A DNA stretch of 64,000 nt from contig CAZVJW010000014.1 of NCBI GenBank assembly GCA_964627535.1, positions 14,154 to 78,153 of the forward strand, written 5' to 3'. Source of the stretch: UBA1447 sp964627535 (GTDB taxonomy: Bacteria > Bacillota > Clostridia > Oscillospirales > Acutalibacteraceae). The notes under the pieces were generated by a model, which saw only the letters and a program-made list of their open reading frames with translations, did no database searches and was not told the DNA's origin. This document shows positions 9,110 to 18,192 of this stretch, in pieces. The translations under genes were made by a program, and so were the position numbers. The first letter of the stretch is position 1. Every line of letters begins with the position of its first letter.

Positions 9110-12100
9110 ATGATATACAGAACCGCAACTCAATCTTGGGAGTTAAGCAACGGGTTTGGCAACCACCGCGTTATGGTAACGGTGCCGGCTGCCGCAAAAT
9201 ATGCCGTTGCGGATATCCCGCTAAGAAGGCGTGACCTTCAGCCGGAGCTTATCGGCATGCGCGTGGTTCATATGGAAAGCGGAACCGAAACTAAAAATGT
9301 AAAAATATTAAAAATAAATCGCGAGAAATGCTCCGTATTGTTCGAAGCGCCCGATGCGGAGCAACACGCCATTTATTATATGCCTTTTACCATAACCGGC
9401 GAGGCATGGTACTTTCCGGTTGTCAATTATATGAAAATCGAAGAGATGCAGCCTGACCCCGTATGGCTTAATTCCTATAACGGTCTTGCGCAGCCGGCAA
9501 CGGTTGATGCCATTGAGTGCCGCACGGAGTTTGACAGTTTTTATCCGATGGAAGTGCCCATGACACAGCAGGAGTACATGGATTTTGTGAAACCGTTCGA
9601 ACATCAGCCCTTTATGGTGGTAGCCGAGGACCGTTATCATCCAATCATGATGTATCGTGAATTTCCGGAAATCTGGAAGGAACGGAAAAACCTTTTGAGT
9701 TTGGATGGCAGAGCCGCAAAAAATGAATATTATACGTTTCAGATAGCCGTCTATGCCTTTGAAGACCTTGATGATATTGAAATTACATTCCAAAATGAAA
9801 CAGGGAAACTTTATGATAATGATGTCTGTGCCTGTTTTAATGACGGCGGCGTTGACTGGAACGGGCGGAGATTTAAAAGCAAAATCAGCATGAAAAAGGG
9901 AGATCTTCTACCTCTTTGGTGCGGAGTCGATGTTGAAAAAACAAAACAGGACACCGGCTGGAAGTCGATGCTGCGATTAAAGCAAACGCAGAAACCCAAA
10001 CAGCGCGAATTACCCTTCAAATCAGCGATGAATTCCTTGATAATAAGGGAGACAATGAAATCGAAAACCTGACCCGGCTGCGCTGGCTTGATTCAGCCAT
10101 AGGCTTGGATGACGAATATGCCCACGGCTATGAGCCGGTTGAAGTGAACGGTCTTGATCTTTCAGTTCTTGGCAGAAAGGTTCGTTTTGACGACGACGGT
10201 TTACCGGCGGAAATAGTCAGTTTCTTTAAACAGGACTGTTCCGGTGTTTCCGGCATGGCTTATCCGGTTCTCGCTTCTCCCATTCAGTTTACAGTGATGC
10301 AAAATACCCTTCCTCTTATTCTTGAACCGGCTGGTGCGGAAATTGTACGCCGGGGCAGCGGCAGTGTGCAAATTACCGGCGGGATGTTGAACGAAATCCT
10401 TTCCGTCAACACGGAAACACTATGGAATATGACGGGCATCTTGATACGATTATTACCGTCACAGCCCTGCAAAGTATTGACCTTGATGATATATCGCTGC
10501 TTATCCCGTATGAAAAAAGCGCGGCAACCTACATGGTTGGCATGGGTGCGGAAGGCGGAACCCGTCGAGCAGCCTGGCAATACAAATGGCAGAAGGACAG
10601 GGCCAATAACTGCTTGTGGCTCGGTTCGACAAATGTTGGGCTGCACATAAAACTCAAACATACACAGGATGTGTGGGAGTTATACAATTATGAAAAAATC
10701 GGGCTGCCGGATAGTTGGGACAACGGCGGCAGGGGCTGGGTCAGTGTAAAAGAAAACAAAAACAGCGTCGATTTCCTCGCGTCATCAGGAACCCGCCGGC
10801 TTGAGCCCGGGCAAAGCATCCGTTTCCGTTACTCGCTGATTGTTACACCGCTTAAAAACATTGATTACAAAAAGCATTGGGAAACAAGGTATCATCATAT
10901 TGACACCTGGTCCCGCCCGATTCCACCGCTGCATGAAACCGTCGAGGCGGGGGCGCACGCTGTTATTTTGCATCAGGGCGGCCCGCTGCTTCCCTTCATC
11001 AACTACCCGTTTTATTTTACGGATAAATTAAAAGAACAGATTGATCATGCGCATATGCTGGGTATTGCCTACAAATTTTATTACACGGTGCGGGAACTCT
11101 CAAACCACGCGAAGGAGTTGCCGGCGCTGCGCAGTTTAAAGAGTGAGATTCTGCGGGAAGGCCCCGGATTTCATCTGGCTGACAACTTTTCCCCGGAAAG
11201 AAGTACACTGATGACAGGCGGACCCTGGCTGTCAGAGCATATGGTGGAAGGGTTTATACCGGCTTGGCAGTCTCTTTTGGCCGATAAAGACTACGATTCT
11301 TCCGTCGCCACAACTGGGTTGTCCCGCTGGCACAACTATTACCTGGAGGGGCTTTCCTGGCTGATAAAAGAACTGGGGCTGGACGGGATATATCTCGACG
11401 GCGTCGGGTACGACAGGCAGATTATGAAGCGGGTCAGAAAAGTAATGGATTACGCGAAGCCGGGCAGCTTAATTGATTTTCACTCCGGCAACAATTACGA
11501 ACCAGCCTACGGCTTGGGCAACCCGATTTGCACCTACCTTGAATTAATGCCTTCGGTGGATAGCCTCTGGCTGGGCGAAGGGTTTGATTATGAGGCAAAG
11601 CCGGCTGATTACTGGCTGGTGGAAGTGTCCGGTATTCCGTTCGGATTAATGGGTGAAATGCTCCAAAACGGCGGTAATATGTGGCGCGGTATGTTGTTTG
11701 GCATGACCTGCCGTTACGGATGGCAGCAAGGAGGAGATCCTACCCCGATATGGCGTTTCTGGGATGACTATCATATCGAAGAAGCAGAGATGTTCGGGTT
11801 TTGGAACCCTGAATGTCCTGTTTCCTGCGGCAACAGCAATGTAAAAGCAACCGCGTATGTTTCCAAAAGATATGTGATAATCGCGGCGGCATCGTGGGAC
11901 TGCACAACAAAACACGAAGGTTCCGGCAACACAGGTGCGGCAAACAAAACCGTTATCAATATCGACACCAAAGCAATGGGGCTTACGGAGAGCTTTGCTC
12001 TGCGATGCCCGGCCATTAAGGACTTTCAGGAGGAGACTTCATACCGTCACGGCGAAATGATCCCCATTGAACCGGGAAAAGGTAAAATATTGATTATCGA

Positions 12101-12116
12101 CAGACCCGTCGGTTAA
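9110..12116 (+). pseudogene. DUF6067-like glycoside hydrolase, broken by two one-base frameshifts
   Basis: Three successive frames join into one protein of about 1000 residues. Frame 1 (ATG 9110, GGAGGGG upstream) is coherent until an A-run at 9936-9941; one missing A there would restore VEKNKTGHRLEVDAAI and continue into the next frame. That frame is coherent to 10423, where one missing G (ctatGGaat) would restore ETLWEYDGHLDTI. The C-terminal half has a TIM-barrel look with GLDGIYLDGVGYDRQ, SLIDFHSGNNYEPAYG and VSGIPFGLMGEML, which I recall as typical of DUF6067 proteins. Both defects are single-base losses in homopolymers, so a sequencing or assembly error is as likely as true decay. Confidence 0.75.
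10422..12116 (+). pseudogene. C-terminal catalytic-like fragment of the DUF6067 gene
   Basis: Longest intact frame of the broken gene (564 codons); an automated caller may report it alone. It begins EYDGHLDTIITV at the second frameshift, so the ATG at 10422 is not expected to be a real start and no ribosome site precedes it. It carries acidic candidates in the barrel (YLDGVGYD, DFHSGN, LWLGEGFDYE). Confidence 0.6.
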
Positions 12117-12163
12117 TCGGTTGAAGAGTATTGCATGAAAAATACAAAATATCGGAGGAAAAA

Positions 12164-14506
12164 ATGATGACATTTAGATCAAGCTTTACCGAAATCACTC
12201 TTGATGAAACCGGATTTATCTTGTCTGTCAAAGCAGACGGAAAAGAAGTCTTGCTCAAAAGCGAAAAGAGCCCGCTTGTTTCCCTGTTGGCGGGGAACAA
12301 AATACTGGAACCCGCAAAAGCGGAGATGAAAGAGGATATCATAACCGTCTTTTTTGAAGGCGGCCGCAATGTGTGCCTGAAGGTTGTTGAAAGCGATGTT
12401 TGTGTCACCTTTGAAGCTGTCGAGGTACCGGAGGATGCGGATGCCTTGATGTTCGGCCCCTTATTCGTCACCCTTGACGAGGTCGTGGGCGATATCATCG
12501 GTATCTGCCAGGGAGAAGAGGTTGCTTTCGGTATCCAGACGCTTAACATCAAAACCGTACAAGGTGTTCCGCAGGAATACGCCGGCGCTTTAAAGGAAAA
12601 GGTAAAATACAAGCAAGAAAGCACCGAAATATCCGTCGGCGGTTTTGCCGAAACGGCGCGCGCCGCAGCAAGAGTGGAAGGCGGCGCGGTTCTGCAGTTT
12701 TCCTGCCGCCGGCGCGATCGGGTGGAATTCAGAGAGGTCAACGGCGTGAAGGATTGCCTGGTGCTGCCCGTCAAAGGCGAAGACGCGTTTATAAAAGGTG
12801 CAAAGCTGGCGTTTTTTGCCTGCAAACAGAACGACGCTTTGACAAGAATCGGCGAAATCGAGTTAGAGCAGGGGCTGCCGCACCCGATGATTGAAGGCGA
12901 ATGGGGCAAGGTATCACGCGGGGCGATGCGGTCATACCTGATATCCGGTTTTTATGAGGATGATATCGATTTTGTAATCGAAAAGGCGAAAATCGCGGGC
13001 TTTAAATATATCTACCACGACGGTCCTTTCCAAAGCTGGGGGCACTTCACATGGAACGAGGACGGCTTCCCCCGCGGGGATGAGCAGATTAAAGAAATTG
13101 TGGATAAATGCAGAGAAAACGGCATTTTGATGGGTGTTCACACCCTTACGAACTTCTTGAACACCAACGATGCTTATGTGACCCCCGTGCCGAGCGAACA
13201 CCTGCTTAAACAGGGGCAGTTATATATGATGGATGATATTGACGAAATACAAACCGAAATTTTAATCAAAAAATCACATTATTTCGATACGCCGCTTACC
13301 CTCAATGCCATGCAGTGCGAAAACGAACTGATTTCCTTCGGTTCGTTTGAAGAGAAGGACGGCTGCTATCTGCTCAAAAACTGCCGGCGGGGTGAATTCG
13401 AAACGGTAAAGAGCTGCCACAAAAAGGAAGCGCCGCTTTATAAACTCTGGGATTATCCTTATAACACTTTATTCCCGGATTTGGAGCTTCAAGATGAATT
13501 CAGCGACAGAATCGTTGAAATATTCAACAAAACAGGCCTGAGCCAGATATCTTTCGACGGGCTGGAGGGCTGCGACTACACCGGGCACGATGAATACGCG
13601 CACACCAGATTTTCCATCCGTTGCTATAACGGCTGGGACCATACGGTTATCAACGACGCCAGCGGCCTGCATCATTTTACCTGGCACATGAACACCCGCA
13701 TGAACTGGGGCGAGCCCTGGGGCGAAGCGATGCGCACCGGCCAGGTGGAATACCGCATCAAAAACCAGCATTTCTTCCGCCGTAACTTGTTTCCGCGGAT
13801 GCTCGGCTGGTTCCTAATAAGGCTTGCGGAGAAGAAATTTGAATGCTCAACCCTTGAGGACCTTGAATGGGCTTTGTCGGAATCCGCGGGCTTTGACGCC
13901 GGCTACGGCATGACCATCGGCGTACCCACCTTGCACCTTCATGGTCAGATAGACAAACTCTTGAGCGCCATCAACTATTGGGATACACTGCGCCTCGCGG
14001 ATGCTTTTTCGGAGGAACAAAAAGAAAAACTGAAGAAACCGGAAACGGAATGGCACTTGGAAAAGGATGCTGACAATTCCTATCTGCTCTATCCGATGGA
14101 AATTTCAAAACCGTATATCTGCAACCTGGCTGAAATGCAGCCCGGGCAGCCGGGTGGTTCGGACTGGTCCGTTACAAATAATATGGAAGCGGGCTTTTCG
14201 ATCCGTCTTTATAATGAAGGCGAGGGGAGTATCGCCAATCCTTCCTTCAAAACCGCGGGCGGTACTATTAAATTCAACTGCACCATAGCCGAAAATCAAT
14301 ATTTGCTTTATTCTTTTGACGGGAAAGCGGAACTGACCAATAAGAATTTTGTAACAATTGAAAATGTTGAAGTCGCCGGAACCGCCGCGCTTCCCAAAGG
14401 CACCTCAGCGGTAGCTTTTTCCTGCGATCACGATAAATACGAAACCCCGGAATTATCGGTAAGGTTTATCACAAGAGGGAACCCGGACAGAATCATATGC
14501 AAATAA
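12164..14506 (+). CDS. Putative TIM-barrel glycoside hydrolase, family not recognised
   Basis: A 780-residue protein with no signal peptide. An N-terminal beta-rich region (about 1-250) precedes a barrel-like region with repeated beta/alpha motifs: AGFKYIYHDGPFQSWGHF, NGILMGVHTLTNF, GLSQISFDGLEGCDYTG, WGEPWGEAMRTGQ. Asp in SFDGLEGCD and Glu in WGEPWGE are plausible acidic catalytic residues (inference only). The C-terminus looks like a beta-sandwich. It resembles alpha-galactosidase-like clan GH-D barrels in style but I do not recognise the family. The start follows ATCGGAGG with 5 nt spacing. It is downstream of, and probably co-transcribed with, the DUF6067 gene. Confidence 0.6.
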   Translation: MMTFRSSFTEITLDETGFILSVKADGKEVLLKSEKSPLVSLLAGNKILEPAKAEMKEDIITVFFEGGRNVCLKVVESDVCVTFEAVEVPEDADALMFGPLFVTLDEVVGDIIGICQGEEVAFGIQTLNIKTVQGVPQEYAGALKEKVKYKQESTEISVGGFAETARAAARVEGGAVLQFSCRRRDRVEFREVNGVKDCLVLPVKGEDAFIKGAKLAFFACKQNDALTRIGEIELEQGLPHPMIEGEWGKVSRGAMRSYLISGFYEDDIDFVIEKAKIAGFKYIYHDGPFQSWGHFTWNEDGFPRGDEQIKEIVDKCRENGILMGVHTLTNFLNTNDAYVTPVPSEHLLKQGQLYMMDDIDEIQTEILIKKSHYFDTPLTLNAMQCENELISFGSFEEKDGCYLLKNCRRGEFETVKSCHKKEAPLYKLWDYPYNTLFPDLELQDEFSDRIVEIFNKTGLSQISFDGLEGCDYTGHDEYAHTRFSIRCYNGWDHTVINDASGLHHFTWHMNTRMNWGEPWGEAMRTGQVEYRIKNQHFFRRNLFPRMLGWFLIRLAEKKFECSTLEDLEWALSESAGFDAGYGMTIGVPTLHLHGQIDKLLSAINYWDTLRLADAFSEEQKEKLKKPETEWHLEKDADNSYLLYPMEISKPYICNLAEMQPGQPGGSDWSVTNNMEAGFSIRLYNEGEGSIANPSFKTAGGTIKFNCTIAENQYLLYSFDGKAELTNKNFVTIENVEVAGTAALPKGTSAVAFSCDHDKYETPELSVRFITRGNPDRIICK

Positions 14507-14531
14507 ATCTATGCTGCGCGGGAGGTTAAAG

Positions 14532-14729
14532 ATGCGCTGTGAAAAATGCGGCAGAGAAATGGCACCGGGCTACTTCGCCTGCATTTATTGCGGGTCGCCC
14601 TTTTATCCCGGGGAACCTTTGCCCGGCAAAAAGGAAAACAGGCGAAAATTAATTTTGTTAATCACGGCCGTGGTCACTGTCCTGCTTCTTGCGGCGGTGG
14701 TCCTTTGCGTTATTTTTTTCAGGGCATAG
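14532..14729 (+). CDS. Small zinc-ribbon membrane protein
   Basis: 65 residues: a CxxC...CxxC zinc ribbon (CEKCGREM...CIYCGSPF) followed by a basic stretch and one transmembrane helix (about residues 38-62). GGGAGG lies 6 nt before the ATG. Lies 25 nt after the hydrolase gene and may be the last gene of the locus. Function unknown. Confidence 0.65.
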   Translation: MRCEKCGREMAPGYFACIYCGSPFYPGEPLPGKKENRRKLILLITAVVTVLLLAAVVLCVIFFRA

Positions 14730-14899
14730 AGATATAGTTACCAGACCTCGGATTTGGTAGCTGTGTCCGCATCCTTGCAGGGTACGCCTTGCAGCCTTAC
14801 TGTGCCTCACCTGCACACAGGTGCCAAAGCGGTATTCTCTATCTACCATCTAAATTCTAATATCTAACATCTAACGTAGACGGAGAGGTATAAAGGGTT

Positions 14900-14962
14900 G
14901 TCATCCTGAGCAAAGCGAAGGATCTTTTTTTATCAAAGATTCCTCGTTGCACTCGGAATGAC
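14900..14962. repeat. GTCAT-type long imperfect palindrome (family 3)
   Basis: Left arm GTCATCCTGAGCAAAGCGAAG... pairs with right arm ...CGTTGCACTCGGAATGAC around a T-rich loop. It is the same family as the cluster at 59685-60554, about 45 kb away. Confidence 0.7.
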
Positions 14963-15070
14963 ACGACGGGACGGAGAACGCGGACGAACACGCCTACCAA
15001 ACCCGGGGTTTGGTATTTTCGTCCCGACACCCCGGCGGGGGCAAGCACCCGCCCTACCTGCTCAACATTC

Positions 15071-15177
15071 GCCGCCCCGTTCTCCCACTGCTTCTCCACC
15101 TCTTCCCGTGACGAAGTCACACTTCGCTAACGTACTCCAAAATTGCTGTCCGCCGCCCACTGCCCACTGTCCACTAA
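15071..15177 (+). repeat. Left flank of an imperfect direct repeat pair around the MmeI-like gene
   Basis: Blocks GCCGCCCCGTTC, CTTCCCGTGACGAAG and CGCCCACTG..CCACTGTCCACTA occur in the same order at 18074-18166. CGGAGAGGTA also occurs on both sides (14881 and 18051). Confidence 0.6.
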
Positions 15178-15235
15178 TTGTTCTTTACAAATATATATAT
15201 TTATGTTATATTGTCAAATAAAGGGGAGTGGGATA

Positions 15236-17917
15236 ATGTCTTTAAGCTGGTATGAAATCCGCAACAACGCCATGGCGTTTTCAAAAAAATGGCAGGATGC
15301 AACGAATGAAGCTGCCGAGGCGCAGCTGTTCTTAAACGATTTTTTCGCCGTTTTCGGCGTGGACTTAAAGCGTGTCGCAACCTTTGAAAGAAAAGTGCCT
15401 GCTCTTCAAAGCAGGAATGGCTATATCGACCTCCTTTGGAAAGGCGTTATCCTTGTTGAAATGAAGTCGAAAGGTAAAAGCTTGGACAGAGCCTATGCGC
15501 AGGCGACGGATTACGCGTTTCATTTGGAAGACGAAGAACTGCCGGAATATATCATGGTCTGCAACTTTGAGTTTATCCGCGTTTATCATCAAATATCGGG
15601 CGGTGTCTGGACATTCCCGACAGCTCAGCTTCATAAAAATGTGAAACTTTTGCCAAGCCTTGCCGGTTACAAGTTTAACAGCGATATGCCCTCAAACAGG
15701 GAAGTCGATGTCAAAGCCGCCGAGAAAATGGCGAAACTGCACGATATCCTGAAATCTCACGGTTACGAGGGGCATCAGCTGGAACTGTATCTGGTCAGGC
15801 TTTTGTTTTGTATGTTTGCGGATGATACCGGCATTTTTGAAAAGAACATATTTTTCGATTATATTTCCGCCTCGAAGGCGGACGGCTCTGATTTATCCGC
15901 AAGAATTGCCTGGCTCTTTGAAGTGCTCGATACCCCGCCCGAACAGCTCGTAAAGCAGACCATGCTGCCCGATGAACTGAAATGCTTTCCATATATAAAC
16001 GGCAGCCTGTTCAGTGAAAAAATCTCCTTTGCTGTCTATGACCAAAAGATGCGGAAAATTCTGCTCGAATGCTGCTCGCTGGACTGGGGCTATATCTCGC
16101 CCGCCATTTTCGGCGCTATGTTCCAGGGGGTTATGAATCCTCAGGAGCGCCGGGAACTCGGCGCGCATTATACCAGCGAAGAAAACATCATGAAGGTAAT
16201 TAAGCCCCTGTTCCTCGATGAACTGCGGGAGGAGTTCGAACGCGTCAAAGGCAACAGCCGGCAGCTTGAGCTTTTTCACGATAAATTGAGCAGGCTGAAA
16301 TTCCTTGACCCGGCCTGCGGCTGCGGGAACTTTCTGATTATTACTTACAAGGAAGTGCGCCTTCTTGAACTCGAAGTGCTCAAGATGCTCTATGATAACC
16401 TCAGCCAGCTTCAAATGATTGAAATCAAAATAAACTGCAAAGTCAATGTTGACCAATTCTTCGGCATTGAGTATGAGGAATTCCCGTGCCAGATAGCGCG
16501 TGTCGGCATGTGGCTGATGGACCACCAAATGAATATGCGCGTAGCCGAGCATTTCGGCACTTATTTCGCGCGTCTGCCGCTGAAACAAGCCGCGGCGATT
16601 GTCAACGGCAACGCTTTGCGGATTGACTGGGAAAGCGTTGTGCCGAAACATGAATTGTCGTTTATTTTGGGGAACCCGCCGTTTGTGGGATTTACTTATA
16701 TGAGCGATGAACAAAAAGAAGACATGAAACTTTTTACAAAAGCAAAAAATCTTGATTATGTCTGTGCTTGGTATTTAAAGGCGGCAAGTTTTATTAAGGG
16801 TACAAATATACAAGTGGCTTTTGTTTCAACTAATTCTATAACTCAAGGCGAACCGGTTTCAGTATTGTGGGAGCCAATGTTAAATGATTTTGGTATACAT
16901 ATTAACTATGCATATCGGACATTCGTGTGGAATAATGAGGCGAAAGGTAAAGCCGCAGTACATTGTGTGATAATAGGGTTTTCTCAGTTTAAGAATTCGA
17001 AACCTAAGCAAATATTTGAGATTAATCAAATTATTATCGCAAGCAATATTAACCCCTATTTAGTAAATGCTCCGGATATTTTAGTTGAAAGTACAAGTAC
17101 TCCTATCTGTGATGTGCCTAAAATAATGTTAGGTAACAAACCTTCTGATGGTGGTCATCTGATATTAACAGAAGAAGAAAAAAATGAAATATTAAATAAA
17201 GAACCGGCAGCATCTTCTTATATCAAAAAATATATAAGTGCAGAAGAATTTATTAATGGGACACATAGATATTGTCTTTGGTTGAAAGATGCTGACCCCT
17301 CATGGAAGAAGTGTCCGGATGTTTTGCAGAGAGTAAACAAAGTTCGAGAAATGCGATTAGCCAGTTCCGCAGCACCAACAAGGGAAAAGGCAGAAACACC
17401 ACAACTCTTTTTCTTTATATCTCAGCCGGAAACAGATTACTTGCTAATTCCAAGTACTACCTCGGAAAAACGCTTGTATATTCCAATTGGGATGGTTAAT
17501 AAGGATGTTATAGCAAGCAATGCGTCAGTAATTGTAGCCAATGCAACGCTATATCATTTTGGGATTTTAACATCGAATGTGCATATGGCATGGATGCGAA
17601 CTGTTGCGGGGCGTTTAAAAAGTGATTATCGGTATTCTGGTAGTATTGTTTATAATACCTTTCCGTGGCCAACACCAACAGAAGAGCAAAAAACTGCAAT
17701 TGAGGTTGCTGCACAGAATGTCTTAGATGTTAGAGAAAATTATCAGGGGTGGAGCTTTGCTGACCTTTACAATACGCCAATGGAGGAACCTTTGCGCATA
17801 GCCCACAAGTCTCTTGATAAGGCCGTTTGGGTAGCCTATGGTGCAAAATGGAAATCCGAAACTGAATGCGTCGCAGACTTAATGGAAAGATACAGCCGGT
17901 TGGTGGCGCAGATGTAG
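15236..17917 (+). CDS. MmeI-like type IIG/IIL restriction-modification enzyme
   Basis: Single-chain nuclease plus adenine methyltransferase. The 893-residue protein has an N-terminal PD-ExK nuclease (D65, E75, K77 in YIDLLWKGVILVEMK), a helical spacer, methyltransferase motif I (FLDPACGCGNF, 356-366) and motif IV NPPF (480-483), then a target-recognition region and a C-terminal helical bundle. Length and domain order fit MmeI relatives, in which the host is protected by one-strand methylation. The ATG at 15236 follows GGGGAG. From about 16.7 to 17.7 kb the DNA is visibly more AT-rich than the rest, consistent with an exchanged specificity domain. No partner genes are present. The gene is bracketed by repeat debris. 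Confidence 0.88.
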   Translation: MSLSWYEIRNNAMAFSKKWQDATNEAAEAQLFLNDFFAVFGVDLKRVATFERKVPALQSRNGYIDLLWKGVILVEMKSKGKSLDRAYAQATDYAFHLEDEELPEYIMVCNFEFIRVYHQISGGVWTFPTAQLHKNVKLLPSLAGYKFNSDMPSNREVDVKAAEKMAKLHDILKSHGYEGHQLELYLVRLLFCMFADDTGIFEKNIFFDYISASKADGSDLSARIAWLFEVLDTPPEQLVKQTMLPDELKCFPYINGSLFSEKISFAVYDQKMRKILLECCSLDWGYISPAIFGAMFQGVMNPQERRELGAHYTSEENIMKVIKPLFLDELREEFERVKGNSRQLELFHDKLSRLKFLDPACGCGNFLIITYKEVRLLELEVLKMLYDNLSQLQMIEIKINCKVNVDQFFGIEYEEFPCQIARVGMWLMDHQMNMRVAEHFGTYFARLPLKQAAAIVNGNALRIDWESVVPKHELSFILGNPPFVGFTYMSDEQKEDMKLFTKAKNLDYVCAWYLKAASFIKGTNIQVAFVSTNSITQGEPVSVLWEPMLNDFGIHINYAYRTFVWNNEAKGKAAVHCVIIGFSQFKNSKPKQIFEINQIIIASNINPYLVNAPDILVESTSTPICDVPKIMLGNKPSDGGHLILTEEEKNEILNKEPAASSYIKKYISAEEFINGTHRYCLWLKDADPSWKKCPDVLQRVNKVREMRLASSAAPTREKAETPQLFFFISQPETDYLLIPSTTSEKRLYIPIGMVNKDVIASNASVIVANATLYHFGILTSNVHMAWMRTVAGRLKSDYRYSGSIVYNTFPWPTPTEEQKTAIEVAAQNVLDVRENYQGWSFADLYNTPMEEPLRIAHKSLDKAVWVAYGAKWKSETECVADLMERYSRLVAQM

Positions 17918-18192
17918 GGGCGCCCATTGGGCGTCCGCAAAGAAAACCTCTCAGCCACTTCGTGCCAGCTCTCCTAACATAGGAGAGCCAAAGCGGTAAA
18001 TTTTGCATAAAGCCTCGCCTATTTAGGCGAGGTGGCAGGTGTTAGCCTGACGGAGAGGTAGAACCAGTTTTTTGCCGCCCCGTTCCCCAACTTCTTCCCG
18101 TGACGAAGGAACGCTTCCAAGCGGTTCGCTGACCACTGACCACCGCCCACTGTCCACTGTCCACTAGATTATATTTTGAGGGAGAAAAATCA
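17918..18192. other. Repeat-rich intergenic segment, right of the MmeI-like gene
   Basis: Contains GCGCCCATTGGGCGTCC and CCTCGCCTATTTAGGCGAGG palindromes (the latter at 18013-18032, no T-run), a CGGAGAGGTA copy, a degraded covarying hairpin (18091-18115) and the CCACTGTCCACTA tract. No gene is seen. Confidence 0.7.
18074..18166 (+). repeat. Right flank of the direct repeat pair around the MmeI-like gene
   Basis: Imperfect copy of 15071-15177, in the same orientation. Ends just before the ribosome site of the dockerin protease gene. Confidence 0.6.

Larger units (their letters stand above)
14730..15235. other. Gene-free mosaic of intergenic repeats, left of the MmeI-like gene
   Basis: About 500 bp without a credible gene. 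It contains a GTCAT-type palindrome (14900-14962), a TACCAAACCCGGGGTTTGGTA-like palindrome near 14997-15018, a G/C-rich CCCCGGCGGGG segment, one covarying hairpin unit (15105-15127) and a CCCACTGCCCACTGTCCACTA tract. Parts recur to the right of the MmeI gene. Confidence 0.7.

Noticed and set aside
12094..12909. Minus-strand 271-codon frame
   Set aside because: Shadow of the 780-residue barrel gene; composition is not protein-like.
15893..16714. Minus-strand 273-codon frame
   Set aside because: Shadow of the MmeI-like gene.
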